Shown here one piece after another: positions 33,933 to 46,505 of a stretch of DNA of 64,000 nt. Positions within the stretch are counted from its first letter, which is position 1. Each line of letters opens with the position of its first letter. Source of the DNA: Chaunax sp. Z400 (lineage: Eukaryota; Chordata; Actinopteri; Lophiiformes; Chaunacidae). The notes beneath the pieces are model-generated. The model saw only the letters and a program-made list of their open reading frames with translations, had not been told where the DNA came from and made no database searches. The stretch lies in assembly GCA_037577475.1 (NCBI GenBank), contig CM075202.1, positions 12,670,501 to 12,734,500 on the forward strand, given 5' to 3'. Both the position numbers and the translations under genes were made by a program.

Positions 33933-35929
33933 TGATGTTAACAATCTGAGGTTAATATGCCATCTGTCTGTGATTTAGTTTATTAAATCTTCATCAGACC
34001 CCAGATGTTTTGGGATGTTACATTCATCTCCTCATTTGCTGATTCAATGAATTCATTTATGGTTCACTGAAAGGCATCAACAAAGCAAAGATGTCCAGGC
34101 AGGAGCTGAAAAATTGGCTCAGGAGGAAGAGAAAAATAAAGAGAAAGCTTGAAATGGCAAACATATTCAAAAGGAAGCATTGGTCAGTGTGAGAAGTGGA
34201 CCATGGAAAGTAAACAAACATTCTCACATGAGGTCAATAGAGAAAACTGTGTGACCTCAGAAAGCTTGGATGGACCCAGTTGGCAGGGTGTTGTATGTTA
34301 GGCGGTGATGTGGTCCTCTGGGACCTGAGATAGCATTTTTATTACAGATTCGTCATCATTTATCCACCTCTGCTTTTAACTTTATTTCCCTCCCTTTTTC
34401 GCTTATCTATGTCTTCATCCAAGACTTCACTTTGACACCAGACAAAGACCTTCACATCCTCACCGCCGCTCTGTTTGGTTTGACTTCGAGAAGAAAACCT
34501 CATCTCTAAATCACCCAAGGTCGTAGTCTAGCAGACATCAAGACACACAACCAGTGGAATGGAGCTCTACTTTTTCATGTGCTAAATACAAAATTATTGC
34601 CACATCTGCAGCTGCATCATCAAATCAAGCCGAGGGGGATTTGCTTCAACATCTTACCACTAAGATCCTTCTTGTGCCTCTGGGGCTCAACACATCTCCA
34701 TAAAACACAGCTTGAGCTGTAAACTCATATCATCATGTCATATGATGATCATATGAGTAGACTGATTACAGCCACCAGGAGGGTCTGACTCCACATGTGC
34801 GTTTGTTGTGTTTTTATTTTCAACATGGCATACAACTGAGGCTGGAGAATGTTTTCCTAACAGGTTGCAGATGTGGAGACATTGTGGGAACATTATCTTT
34901 CACCCATTTTGCATGGACACATGCAGAAGATATGGTCTTCAGTGTGATTTCAATAACATATAACTGCTAACGTGGACTCCCACACACAACTTTGGCCGAT
35001 GCCTCAAATGTCTTGTATAAATGTGGCCATATCTACACCTGCAAATAATCATTTGAGTCATACCATTCCACAGCCACCATCAGACAAAGTTATGAGCTGT
35101 TTCCATGGCTGTAATAATGCTGACACAGATCTGAAAAAAAAAAAGTTTAATTGCTCAGAGTTTGTGCAGTCAAATCAGTGCTGCAACCTGAGCTTTCCCA
35201 CAACGCATATAATATACTGAATGTCAGCATTATTCTGAACAGAAGAATAAATCACCATGTCTCACCATAAATCACTCTCCACATATTATGGTAAGTGAAG
35301 AGAATAAGAATTGGGGGTGCTATGAATTAATGTGGTTATTGTGTTATTGCTGCATGTATGTCTTTAGTGCAAACAAGAGTCATATCATAACATCACATTA
35401 AACCCGAAAATGACTTACCTTGGCTCTTGGATGACACTGTGTACCCAACACAGCTGTACAAATACATGTGCTAATATTTGAGTGCGGTATTAAATGTGGG
35501 AAAGTGAGAATAACAAGAGAGGGAAGGGAGAGGTGTTCTTAATGAACTTAAGTTTCAGGAGTATGAAAACAGCTCCATCTAGTGAGATGGAGCTCAATTC
35601 ACTGCAACATGGCTTGTTTGCTGGAATCCAGCAGATGCCACTGTAGTACCTTAATGCTGTGTGTGAGTGTAACCTTTGTTGCCATGATTCGGGGGTTTTC
35701 CAGTTTCCCCATGAAACTGGAACAGTTACGTATGAAAGGAGAGGTGAGAGTAAATCTGCTGAAATTAAGAGTCATCTTGTTTATTTTAGAAATAATACAA
35801 ATTATCTACAGATAATTGTAATTGTACTTGTCATTTGATCTCTGAGACATCTCAGTAATGTGCTACAAGAATTTAATGTATGTGTATAACCATTTTGTTT
35901 CCCCATCATTGGTTGCATGTATGCATGGC
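33933..35929. other. Intergenic with small inverted repeats
   Basis: A bulged inverted repeat with CTCATAT/ATATGAG ends lies at 34724-34757, and a perfect 10-bp inverted repeat (AGCTCCATCT, loop AGTG) lies at 35571-35594. No gene seen. Confidence 0.6.
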
Positions 35930-36073
35930 AATATCAACTTTCTAGGGGAGCCAAGGATAAAATGAGCTGCTTGGCCCCTATTCGGACAAAGAAACAAATT
36001 CCAACATTTCATCAGCATGGGGGTGACAAGATAATGACTGAATTTTCATTTTTGGGCAAACTGTCCCTTTAAT
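35930..36073. repeat. MITE end fragment
   Basis: The phrase GAATTTTCATTTTTGGGCAAACTGTCCCTTTAA at 36039-36071 is the usual end of a very abundant fish MITE. The opposite end is not recognisable nearby. The left boundary is uncertain. Confidence 0.5.
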
Positions 36074-39000
36074 TTGTTATAGACACTGAGTGGTATGCTG
36101 GTTTAGTCTAGTCTTTCCCTTAATGTAAAAACGATTTTAAAATTACACACTGGCCAAACTGTTTGAAACAGGGAGTTGCATCGAAATAAAGGGATGCCTC
36201 TTATACAAGCTTTCATATAAAAGCCCTGTTGGGGTAAATAAAGGCCCTTGTCACTCTTCAGGGGAATATCAGGGGTCGTGGAAATCATTTTATAATTAAT
36301 TTTTTATCTAGTGAACTATACCTCAGATTTAGCATGCGACCACAGGCAGGGGCCCCAATTCCTTGGTTGGAAACCACTGGTATATCAGGTTCTCTTGCAA
36401 TTAATGAAGTGATGACCACTAAATAAGAACTCTTTAATCAACTTCTTATTTACAAACTGCTGATAAAAACATTTTTCAGTAGCAGCCAGAAGTAATTTCA
36501 TTGTTGCGCAAGTGCATCTCTGCCTCTGTTTTATCAGATCAGACTGAGTTCAACACAGAAAACCAATGTGATCTTGATATTTCCAACCTCAGCATCATAC
36601 AGGAACTTGAGTCACGGAGAGAGAGAGATTCGCTTCCTGTTTATTTTGTCACAGTAGCTTGCTTCTATCTGTCACGACCAGGAAAGAAATTGAGAAAACT
36701 ATTGACTTGGAAAGAGGATAATATGGATCTCTGAGTTGAGTTGAGTTCCCAGGGTGTTTTGTGCAAATGAATATCTTCTGTGTGATTATTTAATAATAGA
36801 TTAATTATAAACCTCATGTATCGCTGTTTTATTGTATAACTAAAAAGCCTTTTATAAACATATCCACACTGACAATACAGTATGTGGTTTTGCTTGAGCA
36901 ATACACACTTATGATCTTGTATGCACGGTCAAGTGTTGTCAGACAATGTTCTGGTTGGCAGACATTTTGATATATCACAGCACGACACTCACAGGTTTAT
37001 TAAGGCCTGCTCCATTCTAGAAGAGGTCATGTTAATGTGCATGCTGGTTCACTTTCACTGTTACTGGGACATTTAATGGAACTGAGCTGTTGTCACTTAT
37101 ATTAAATCAACTTGTGTTTTCCTGCAGTAACAAGTCAAATTATCTGCTGTGCATGCAGTCCATTATCTTATGAGGTTATTTAAGATTCATGTGGAAACAA
37201 CTCAGAGATGAAGACTTTTCCAAGTGTGTGTTCCTGTAACTTACCTCTGATATATTTTACTTAAAATGATACATGAAAAAACAATGTTACATTAGATCTT
37301 CTTTTCAACACAATAGTCTTGCAGTTTCTATCTGCCATTAGCACACTGCTACACAAGGCACCTTCTTGAGGCGCTGCAGCATGGCTTTGCAGCACAGGGC
37401 ATGTCAGCGAATCTCATTAGTGGCTGTGGAAGAGTTTAGTGGCGGCTTACATTCATGAATATGTTCTTCAAGGTTGATTGGTGTCAACAAATGTCTGTTG
37501 CAGAGGTCGGGGTTAAAACTGATGCTATTGAGGTTCGTCTTATCTTGGATACTAATGGATTTCCTGGACAGTGTCATTAGCTACAATATCCTTTAAATCT
37601 ACTGTGACAAAGCTGTAACTGTCAAAGGGAAATAGGCTGGCCGATGAGAATGTGAAATTCATGCAAAGTATTAAAGTCTATAATTGCATGCTTCAACAGC
37701 TATTGCGGGACAAGTGGTATGAAACCCAATGGGCCAATCATTCTGTATCAAAACTGGACACAGATGCACAAGATGCATAAGAAATGTGTTCCCAATTTAA
37801 AATACAACCAAAGACAAGGATTTATTTTATATTAAAATATTGTGACACAAGAATTGTAAGTTGTGAGCATTCAAATGAGAGCAAAGAAAGAGGATAGAGA
37901 ATGGAAAGTAGTTAGAAATGACATATCAAGTTGTACTAACAGAATGTTTGTGCTACCAACAGGTTGAAGTAAAGCAGTAAAGTCCATTCTTAAGTGTTAC
38001 TATATGGTAGCGCTTGCTAGGCTGAATCACCTCCCTGTTCGCAGCTTTGTGCACCAACACCAGGACAACTGCTAGCCTCGACCAATACGACCCAAAGCTG
38101 ATTCTGCTTTCTCCAGACCTCCTCCCCTACAAAGCTCACGATGGTAGAAAATGTAGAGATCGACCATGTAAAGTGTGCATGTTTGGTCAAAATGGAAGAC
38201 TGGGTTACTAATGGAAACCCAAATGAAAGAATAAAAGTAGTAGGTGTTAAGAGAGTGAAGTGGGACAGGGAAGCTGGAAGACAGTGGAGGTATGTTCAGC
38301 TAAAAGGCTCACTGTAATCTCTTAATGAACTTCCACGTGTAGGAATGGTGAAAAAGGAGATGGAAAAGAGGATGAACAAAAAATAAAGGGTGGGATAGGA
38401 AGGGGATAGGGTAATAAGTGATTCATAGCAAACAGCGGGGGTGCACAGCTTGAATGTGGGCACAGAGTAACTTTAGAGGACGACAGAAAGCAGGTGGGCA
38501 TCAGTCAAAGGATGTACTGCTTGACTTTATGAATGAAGCTCTTGGTTTGACTTATCATTTTTCTGAGTAAAGAGAGGGACGTCTGCACATTCAGCTCATT
38601 AGTCACAAAAACTATGCAAAGAAGAGACTGGGAAATGACCACACTGGCATAGACACACATAGACACAATATGCGTACGTGAAGACACACACGCACACAAA
38701 TTTGCCTCCCAATGTGGCCGCCTGTTAAAGGGTCTGTCTGAAATCCCCTCGTCAATCCTCTGATGTCGTCAGACATCGGAAACCAAGCTGGTGTCATCCA
38801 CTTGACAAGTCAGAGGTCACATAAGTAGCTGCTTCATGTTGGCATCCCGTGCAGTAAGCCTGACATTGAGCCTGTTGGTGAATGGGGAATGTCTTGTCTC
38901 AACCTACACAGCTACAACTGTACAATGTCTTTAATCTGGAAATATCGATGCAACATTGTCTGTAATTTAGCTTGATTAAAGTTTCAGGAGTTGCATTGCC

Positions 39001-39782
39001 CTGAAATCTTTTGTCACTTTTGTTTTTTCTTCATGTATACTTTGTTTATCACACACAGAACTATACGTAGATGTTAATAGCTGCTGCTCTGGCCTCTGAG
39101 ACTCAGAAAAGAAGCAATTCCAAGAAGCTTTCCACAATGCCTCATGCCATATTGTGAATCACAGGTTTTCAGAGTAAATGTAAATGTGAAAATGTGGACG
39201 TTTAGTCTTTGTGGAGCTCAGGTATTCCACCAAAGTATACAAATATATCTAACATCCTCTGAAAGTTGTAATTTTGTCTTACATTGCTTAAAACCCTTCC
39301 TCGTTACAAACATTACTGTATGTTTCATTCATTGTTTTAAGATCTGAACATGCATAGAGCATGCAGTAATAAAGAAATGTCCTACGCTTTGCATTATCTG
39401 CAGAGGTGTGAGTGTGTTGCATTTGTCTGTGTGTGCATGGCTGTGTGAGTCTCTGGGAATGTGTGTGTCACTGCACATAAAGGGTAATCTGCAGTAAGCT
39501 GGTTTATGGGCTCGTCTGCAGTGACGCAGATATATGTGCCAAGCTCTGCAATGGTTCTGCATGGCAATAAACCTGCAGACCTATGGTCTATACCCTAAAT
39601 ACTGAGACATCTGACACTGTACATATGAGAGAAGATAATCGCCAGCTGAACTGTCAGTTGTATTGCCTTATGTATACATATAGGTTATGTGTATGGATTA
39701 TTCAATCAAATTTGAGATGTAAGGCCAGGTTGAAGAGGTGCTGCAAAATAAATGGCTGATGGTGGAGGAAAAGTTAAACCCA
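36074..39782. other. Intergenic upstream of tent5a
   Basis: No gene seen. The stretch 36985-37500 is less AT-rich and free of recognisable repeats, so it might hold conserved regulatory sequence for tent5a, but the sequence alone cannot show that. Confidence 0.4.
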
Positions 39783-39795
39783 CCCCTAGAGGGCG
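39783..39795 (+). promoter_or_regulatory. Candidate CTCF site upstream of tent5a
   Basis: CCCCTAGAGGGCG matches the CTCF core at 12 of 13 positions. It lies about 1.2 kb upstream of the tent5a start codon. Motif match only. Confidence 0.35.
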
Positions 39796-40299
39796 ATGGG
39801 AATATATGCATTCCCAGCCTCACCTGTGAAGGATCACATTCCTGAGTAACTGTGATGTAAAGTAGTAGAGTAGGGTGAAATGATTTGCCTTTGCAATGAT
39901 ATTATCCAGAGTAAATTATGACAGACTTATTGTTCAGTATTTGTAAGATGTCCCAGGTAAAGGTTACTAAAGTAATTTTATTAGTGCTACTTTGGATCTT
40001 TTGAAACTTTTCATATTATTTTTGTTTTAATTTGGAAGTGTTCTTGTCAAATTAAGAAGCAAAGATTTTCCTCACCACAAAGATCTAACTCAGCACCCAT
40101 TTTGATAGCGGTCGCGTATTGTGTAGCTGCCCCACTGGGTGCGTTTGCAGTGGAGGAGTGGGAAAATTCGACTCAAGAGTTTTGATTAAGGGTCAGTATT
40201 AAATCTTGTCTCCTTCTCTACTCTCGCAACGCCCATGCTCTAGACACTCTTCTGTCTCCGGTCTTGCAGCCACTCAAAGTAACCATGGGAAGCGGAGGA

Positions 40300-40995
40300 G
40301 GCTATTAGTAGGTGTGGACTGTCAATCAAACTGACCCGCCCCAGCGCGTCTCAGACGGGAAGCGCACTGATCACTACTTCTCCAGCAGCTGTGGAGTGAG
40401 ACTTCTGTGGCGTCACGCAGTATCAGCAAGCAACAAACATCCAAAATGTAAGGGAAAAAGCGGTCATACACCTGAAAGTAGGTGTGTGCTGTAGTCTTAA
40501 AACGATGCGCATATTTTTCCGTTACGCAGCACGGGCGCGCAAAAATCTAAGTTGAAGAGGACAGAAGAAAATCTTCCGTCGTGTATGAAACGTTTTCACG
40601 GATGCGATGGATGAGTCGGCGAGTCACTGGGACGTAATGAAAAGCTGACATTGTAACTTTTGAGCGTTTACAGTTTTCCAAAGTTTGGGGACGGTGCTGT
40701 AACGGAGCGCGCAGCGGGCAGCAGATGCTGGACAGTGACTAAGTATTACGAAGCTCATGGCTCCAATTTGTCTGGACTGCAGACTTAATGCAAGAAGTGG
40801 GACACGCATAACGCCGCCCAACTAGTTCTTTCCTTGACGAGTAGAGATGCGTTGTCTTCCAACATCTTCCTATTATAATAATTTGCTCTGAGCGTTGAAT
40901 TAAACATAGAGGTGCACCCGGCTGACACCACTATTCCAGCAGGAGAGACTGGAACGTTCTTGTCGTTTACATCCTTCTCGCTACCTCTTCTCAAC
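40300..40995 (+). promoter_or_regulatory. tent5a: CpG-rich promoter and 5' UTR region of tent5a
   Basis: CpG dinucleotides are frequent from about 40330 onward (GACCCGCCCC, CAGCGCGTC, CACGGGCGCGC, CGGAGCGCGCAGCGG), in contrast to the CpG-poor flanks, and this continues into exon 1. A GC-box-like CCGCCCC is at 40337. No convincing TATA box is seen, which suits a CpG-island promoter. The transcription start cannot be fixed. Confidence 0.55.
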
Positions 40996-43142
40996 ATGGA
41001 CCAGAGTGTTGACTCTGTTGCGGCTGACAGCTGCTCCGACGGGGACAGCATCAGCCTCAGCGTGCTCAACTGGGAGCAAGTGCAGCGGCTGGACACCATC
41101 CTCACCGGCTCCATCCCCATCCACGGCCGGTGGAGCTTCCCCACTCTGGAGGTGAAGCCTCGGGATATCGTCAAGGTGGTCCGGAGCCGCATGGAGGAGA
41201 AGCGGATTCATGTCCGGGAGGTGCGATTGAACGGCTCCGCTGCCAGCTACGTCCTGCATGAGGACAGCGGTCTGGGATGGAAGGATCTGGACTTGATATT
41301 CTGCGCCGAACTGAAAGGAGAGATGGAGTTTCAGATAGTTAAAGATATAGTTCTGGATTCTCTTCTCGACTTCCTGCCCGAGGGAGTAAATAAAGAAAAG
41401 ATCACACCAATGACCTTAAAGGTAGTATATTGAGTTATAAAATAGGAGTCAAATATACAAATCATTTGCAAAGCAGAACTTTCATTTTGTTTACTTTGTT
41501 TATTCTATTTACATTCGCAATTAATTATGCATTGCAGTTATGTTGTAGTTAACCACATTTTTTCTGTTTGCAAAAGTACTTAAATTAACAAATCTTACTA
41601 ATTGTTGAAGATTGAGATCTGCCCTGAATACAAGACACAGATATAAACTTTAATGGAGAAGAAAGGTTGCTTTCCTTCTGTCTAATCCATTTGGAGTTCA
41701 CATTAATCTGTCTGTCCCTCATTTATGATGTGATCAGCAAAACATTATGTATAACTGACACAATAAAGATTTGGTATATAACATTTATGCTGAAGCTGGC
41801 TCAAACTGGCTGGTTTTCAAAAAAAATTTTATACAGAAAATCTCCATAGCAAGAGCCACCATGGGTGTCTGACAGTCAGCTGTAGTGTTTTTTTTTAAGG
41901 CCAACAAGAAAAAATAATGCTATGGTGCAAGAACTAAAACTTTATTACTGCCATGAAAGAAGGAAATGAGAGGAGGAGGAGGAGTTCAGGCAGAAGGCCC
42001 TACAAAATGCCCAAACTCCATTCTGGACCACTGTAGCCTGTTATTTTCTCTTGGCCTTTCTAACTCAAATAAAGAAAACAAATAGACTCTTGTGTATACT
42101 CTAGTGTATATTGAATCAAATGTTTTAATTGTGGTATAGTATGTTAGCTCTAGGCTTCTGCATGCTCATATTCATGAGTATTGATATAGAAGTTTAATCC
42201 ACCCATATGCAACTATATTACTATGTCTTCAGCTTTGCACAAACATGAGACGCATTAGACTTGGACCGACATCACAAGTATTTTATCATTCTCATCCTGT
42301 GCTGACACTACATGTTTGTTTTCTAGGAGGCCTATGTGCAAAAGATGGTGAAGGTGTGCAATGACTCAGACCGTTGGAGTCTCATCTCCCTCTCCAACAA
42401 CCATGGTAAGAACGTGGAGCTCAAGTTCGTGGACTCTCTTCGGCGGCAGTTTGAGTTCAGTGTAGACTCCTTTCAGATTCGCCTGGACTCACTCCTTCTG
42501 TTTTACGAGTGCTCAGAGCACCCCATGGCCGCCACTTTCCATCCCACAATTCTCGGGGAGAGTGTCTATGGTGATTTCCCCACCGCCCTCGATCACCTGC
42601 GCAGGCGCCTCATCTGCACAAGGAGCCCCGAGGAGATTAGAGGAGGGGGTTTACTGAAGTACTGCCATCTGCTGGTGCGGGGTTTCCGTGCAGCTTCTGA
42701 CAGCGAGATGAAACTGCTGCAGCGCTACATGTGCTCCCGCTTTTTCATAGACTTTCCGGATGTCAACGAGCAGAGGAGGAAGCTGGAGTCGTATCTGCAG
42801 AATCATTTTGTGGACCTGGAGGACAGGAAGTATGACTATCTGGCCACACTGTACGAAGTGGTGCAGGAGAGCACGGTGTGCCTTATGGGCCACGAGAGGC
42901 GTCAAACGCTCAACCTCATCTCTTCGCTGGCACTGCAGGTCCTGGCCAAGCAGAACGCCATCCCCAATGCTGCCAACGTCACCTGCTTCTACCAGCCGGC
43001 TCCTTATGTCTCAGATAGCAACTTCAGCAACTACTATGTAGCACAGGTTCAGCCTGTCTACCCCTGTTCTCCCTCGCCTCCTCAGCATTACCTTACTCCT
43101 CCGCAGCATCCCATGTATGCCACCTGGTTGCCCTGTAACTAA
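40996..43142 (+). CDS. tent5a: tent5a (FAM46A), non-canonical poly(A) polymerase
   Basis: TENT5 proteins are cytoplasmic nucleotidyltransferases that add adenines to selected mRNAs, notably secretory ones; TENT5A has roles in bone. Exons: 40996-41421 (142 codons) and 42327-43142 (271 codons plus TAA), joined in phase 0 by GT-AG, giving 413 residues. The protein shows VLNWEQVQRLD, PIHGR, the nucleotidyltransferase LNGSAAS loop (Gly80-Ser81) and the DLDLIF acidic motif (Asp97, Asp99). A third likely carboxylate is Asp178 in ELKFVDS. GHERRQTLNLI follows, and the protein ends in TWLPCN as in the family. An in-frame ATG at 40912 would add 28 residues; I prefer 40996 because the extension resembles no known N-terminus. 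The variable N-terminus lacks the Gly-rich repeats of human TENT5A. TENT5A over TENT5C is based on the EKRI-VREVRLNGSAASYVLH wording and on sharing a chromosome arm with SNAP91 and PRSS35 in human. Confidence 0.93.
41422..42326 (+). other. tent5a: tent5a intron
   Basis: A 905-base AT-rich intron with GTAGTA donor and TTTTCTAG acceptor. No feature inside stands out. Confidence 0.85.
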
Positions 43143-43664
43143 ATTTGGTGTAACTGTGCTCATACCTCCTTAAGAGGGATGAATGATGATTTTTCCTCCT
43201 TGAGATTGGGAAAATAAGACAAAGAAAACCAGGGAGCTAAACTAAAAAGAGAGGAGAATAAAGGAGGGAAGGAAGGAAGGAAGGAGGAGGAATGATCAGA
43301 AAGAAAAAGGCTTTTCCCCAGGGTAGGGTGCGGCAGCAGGGGCGGAGCACAGACGGAGAGATGCCATTGAGGGAGGCTGACCCATCAGTTTTCTGTCATG
43401 ACCAGATAAGATTGATTCAGCTCAGCCTGTTAGTGACCAAAAGCCTGGATACGAAAATATTTCTCTTGTCTGTTGTGAGTCACTGCTCACAGGAAATGAC
43501 ATGTCAAAAGATGAACATGTATAATATTCACATTAAAAACCAAAACAGACTTGCATACAGACTCCAAGTGTGAGAGGAAACACATGACACGATGAATTAT
43601 TGACACGATATTGATTCATGGCAAAATAACCCTCTGACATTTTCCATGTGGAGCGTGCGTGTGC

Positions 43665-43690
43665 ATGTGTGTGTGTGTGTGTGTGTGTGC
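43665..43690. repeat. (TG)n microsatellite
   Basis: A TG run of about 13 units in the probable tent5a 3' UTR. Confidence 0.9.
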
Positions 43691-44477
43691 GTGCGCACAG
43701 GACTCCTTTTCACAGACGAAGCAAAATGAGGAACTGCATACTTGTTTACAAATTCAAAGCTCTACTTTGACACTCAACTTTATCTAAATTGTGAGGAAAA
43801 ACAGAAACAACAAAAACAATGCATGTTTTATTTCTGTAAAGGAATAATTTAAAGTGCCTAGATGAATCGTAAAGGGAAGGGATATTTTCTTGATTCTTTA
43901 TTGTAGAGAAGTATGGAGTTTAATGTACATTTCTAAGGTGATAATGGATGTAATGTGTGAGTTTACCTGCAGTATGCAGTGAGGTCTCTTACACTGAGGC
44001 AGGCTTTGGACCGACTGATTTTTTTTGTTGTTTGTTTTTTGGCAATGTTTAGTTGAAGACTGCTCTTATCTGCAGTCCTGCTGTATGAGCACACATCCTG
44101 ATTACCAAAGGGGAAGTAACAGTATGTCATCATCTGTACAGAGAGGGGGAGGCCAGATTAAATATGCAGTTAAAAGTTAAATAGATGCTACTGTTCTTTA
44201 TGAGGGATGCACAGAAAAAGAAGTTTTGGCAGCAAGAGAATAAATGAGAGAATAAATTGCTCTTGTTTGCAGTTTTATTGTCCTGCAATGGACCAATGCA
44301 CAGCTAAACCAAAACACTTATATATATTTATCACAGAAAGGAGATAATCTAATCATCTCTGGGGGATGAAATGCAAAAAAAAAAAGAAATGCATTTGGTT
44401 ATTTAAAAATTTTCTTTAAGTGCATATAAAAATGCAGCTTCATCAAATGTTGCCCTTTGTCAAAATGCATTTAAGCT

Positions 44478-45036
44478 AGGGGTGTGTGATATGTATTGTC
44501 TACGAGGATATCTCCTTGGTTGTTTAAACAAAGTGCGAGCTGACATTATAGAATATGTCACTCACTCTGCAAAAAGCCAATCAAAAACACGCCTTGTGAG
44601 TCCATGCCTTCATTGCCTTGTGCAGCATAGTAGCATAGACTAGTGCGCGAGTGCATTGAGAGTGAATGCCGTTAAAGACAGCTCCGCAACCAGCTTGTTT
44701 CACCATCTCTGAATAAACCAGTACTGAGGATATGAAGCGTATGAAAAGCTGTCCATGCCAGGCCTAATGCAGCCAACCAGCACAGAAAATACATTCAGCA
44801 AACTTTGGTGCAATCATTTGGCAAAATAGTGCCTTCTGACAAGAAAAGCAACAGATGGCAAGACATGACATAAACGCTGTCACCAAGTACATCGCGAAGG
44901 ACATGGAAGTAAATAGATAATATTTTCCTTAAACATGTTTCCATTGATATCATTAATAGACAACTATTAATATCCCAACAAGCCCAATCCCAGAGAGTAT
45001 TGAGATATAATTTTTGGTAAATATCACACACCCCTT
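44478..45036 (+). mobile_element. Non-autonomous hAT-type transposon
   Basis: The ends are AGGGGTGTGTGATAT (44478-44492) and its exact reverse complement ATATCACACACCCCT (45021-45035). The flanks TTTAAGCT and TTTAAAGCT look like a target-site duplication with one indel. Inside, near 44850-44910, broken reading frames give RWQDMT and NAVTKYIAKDM, which match the conserved region after the BED finger of ZBED-type hAT transposases. It sits inside the probable tent5a 3' UTR, downstream of the proximal poly(A) signals. Confidence 0.8.
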
Positions 45037-46505
45037 GTTTAAAGCTACATGCTAAAGTGTTCATGTGAAATTGAAATGGATATTAATGAAATTTGTAGCT
45101 TGAGCTCCTTTAATGGTGCCCTGTGGAGTTTTCTTCTAAGCAAATAAAATGTTATGTTTGTATTTGGTTTACACTCTGAGTAAATTCTTGAGGTATAAAA
45201 AATATTGTGTGCACTTTCACTACAAAACATTTTGCTAAGCCAATTAAAAATTTGTTTTTTTTTTAACTTTGCTGACAGACATGTTTGCTATCTTGCGGGC
45301 CTGTTCTTTTTTTTTTTTTTGTCTTTTAAGGCTCTTTAGTATCCATTTTGGAAACACTTGAGTATGTGTTACTGCCACCAGGTATCAATCAGTGGGATTA
45401 CATGAAATTGATGGCAGTACAAATTGTCCTGCCTGCAAGGTTGCAAATCTGGATCATTGTACGCACTTGTAAAAGCGTTGCTTCATAGCATTACCAGTGG
45501 TTTAAAACTCTACAGGGTACCTTTCACCTCCTGATAGACATACAAAAAGGAAAAGCATGTGTGTCTGAAATGCATATTGAAACAGGGACAAACGGTTTTC
45601 TGAAATTACACTGGAATTTTTTGATAAATATTAATTTCATATATTCCTCCTGTCAGTCATATACATTTTATTTTGACATGATTTTACACATTTGAAATCA
45701 TTTAGATATGCTGCATGCACTGTAAAAATATATGTTAACTTTCCCTTAGTTGGAGAGAAAAAGAAAATGTTTAAGAGACGTGTGCCAACATCGGCAGAAC
45801 ATAAAACAAACTGCATGTTTCTCAGAAGTGTGGAGGATGGACCATGTATGCATTACTGAATATACGATGCAGAGTATTTTTTGTGAAAGGAGTGGAGTAA
45901 AGGCATATTACCTGTAGAGTGTGAGACCTATAAAAGATGTTTTACATGAAGCCTGAGAATTTGTAAAGATGATTTATGCTCAGTAAATATTGGCCAATAT
46001 ATATTTCATCTTCTCTTTTGTGGAAAAGAGTCAAAGTCTTGGATGTGATTACGGCTGTCAAAATTTGACGTCTTCATGGCGTGGAAAAGCACCAAACAAT
46101 GAGGAAATAATGTAAAAGCATTGATATTTTACAGCAATAAGATATTTCATGAAAACAATGGGTATATATTTTCAGAGACTCGGCATTTTCTCTCAAACAT
46201 GTCAGATCTCCTATTTTTCTATTAATCTCTATTTTTGTAAAGTTTGTGTTTGGCTGATGTAGCAGGCAGAGCTGTGTCGTCGAGTTGATTTTGTGGTGTG
46301 CAGGTGGACAAGGTTGTTGTGTTGAGATGCATATTTAACTTGTGCTCATTGTAATTGTGCTATGAATTGTTTCATATGGTTTTCTGTTGCTCTAAAGAGA
46401 TTCTTTAAATGTGTTGCCCTGTTTGGACATGAAAATGATTATCTGATAATTGTGTTCAACTTGACCAACTTGAGAATTAAAAGCAAAATAGACAATCAGA
46501 CAAGA

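Larger units (their letters stand above)
43143..46505 (+). other. tent5a: tent5a 3' UTR (probable extent)
   Basis: The sequence after the stop is AT-rich and non-coding. Paired AATAAA signals at 44239-44244 and 44251-44256, followed by a T/G-rich stretch, could end a short form. ATTAAA at 46476-46481, followed by a T-rich stretch at 46518, could end a long form. Human TENT5A also has a 3' UTR of several kilobases (from memory). A (GGAA)n tract lies near 43268 and a (TG)n tract at 43665-43690. Confidence 0.5.

Noticed and set aside
40785..41192. Antisense frame opposite tent5a exon 1
   Set aside because: Shadow of a GC-rich coding exon; no family resemblance.
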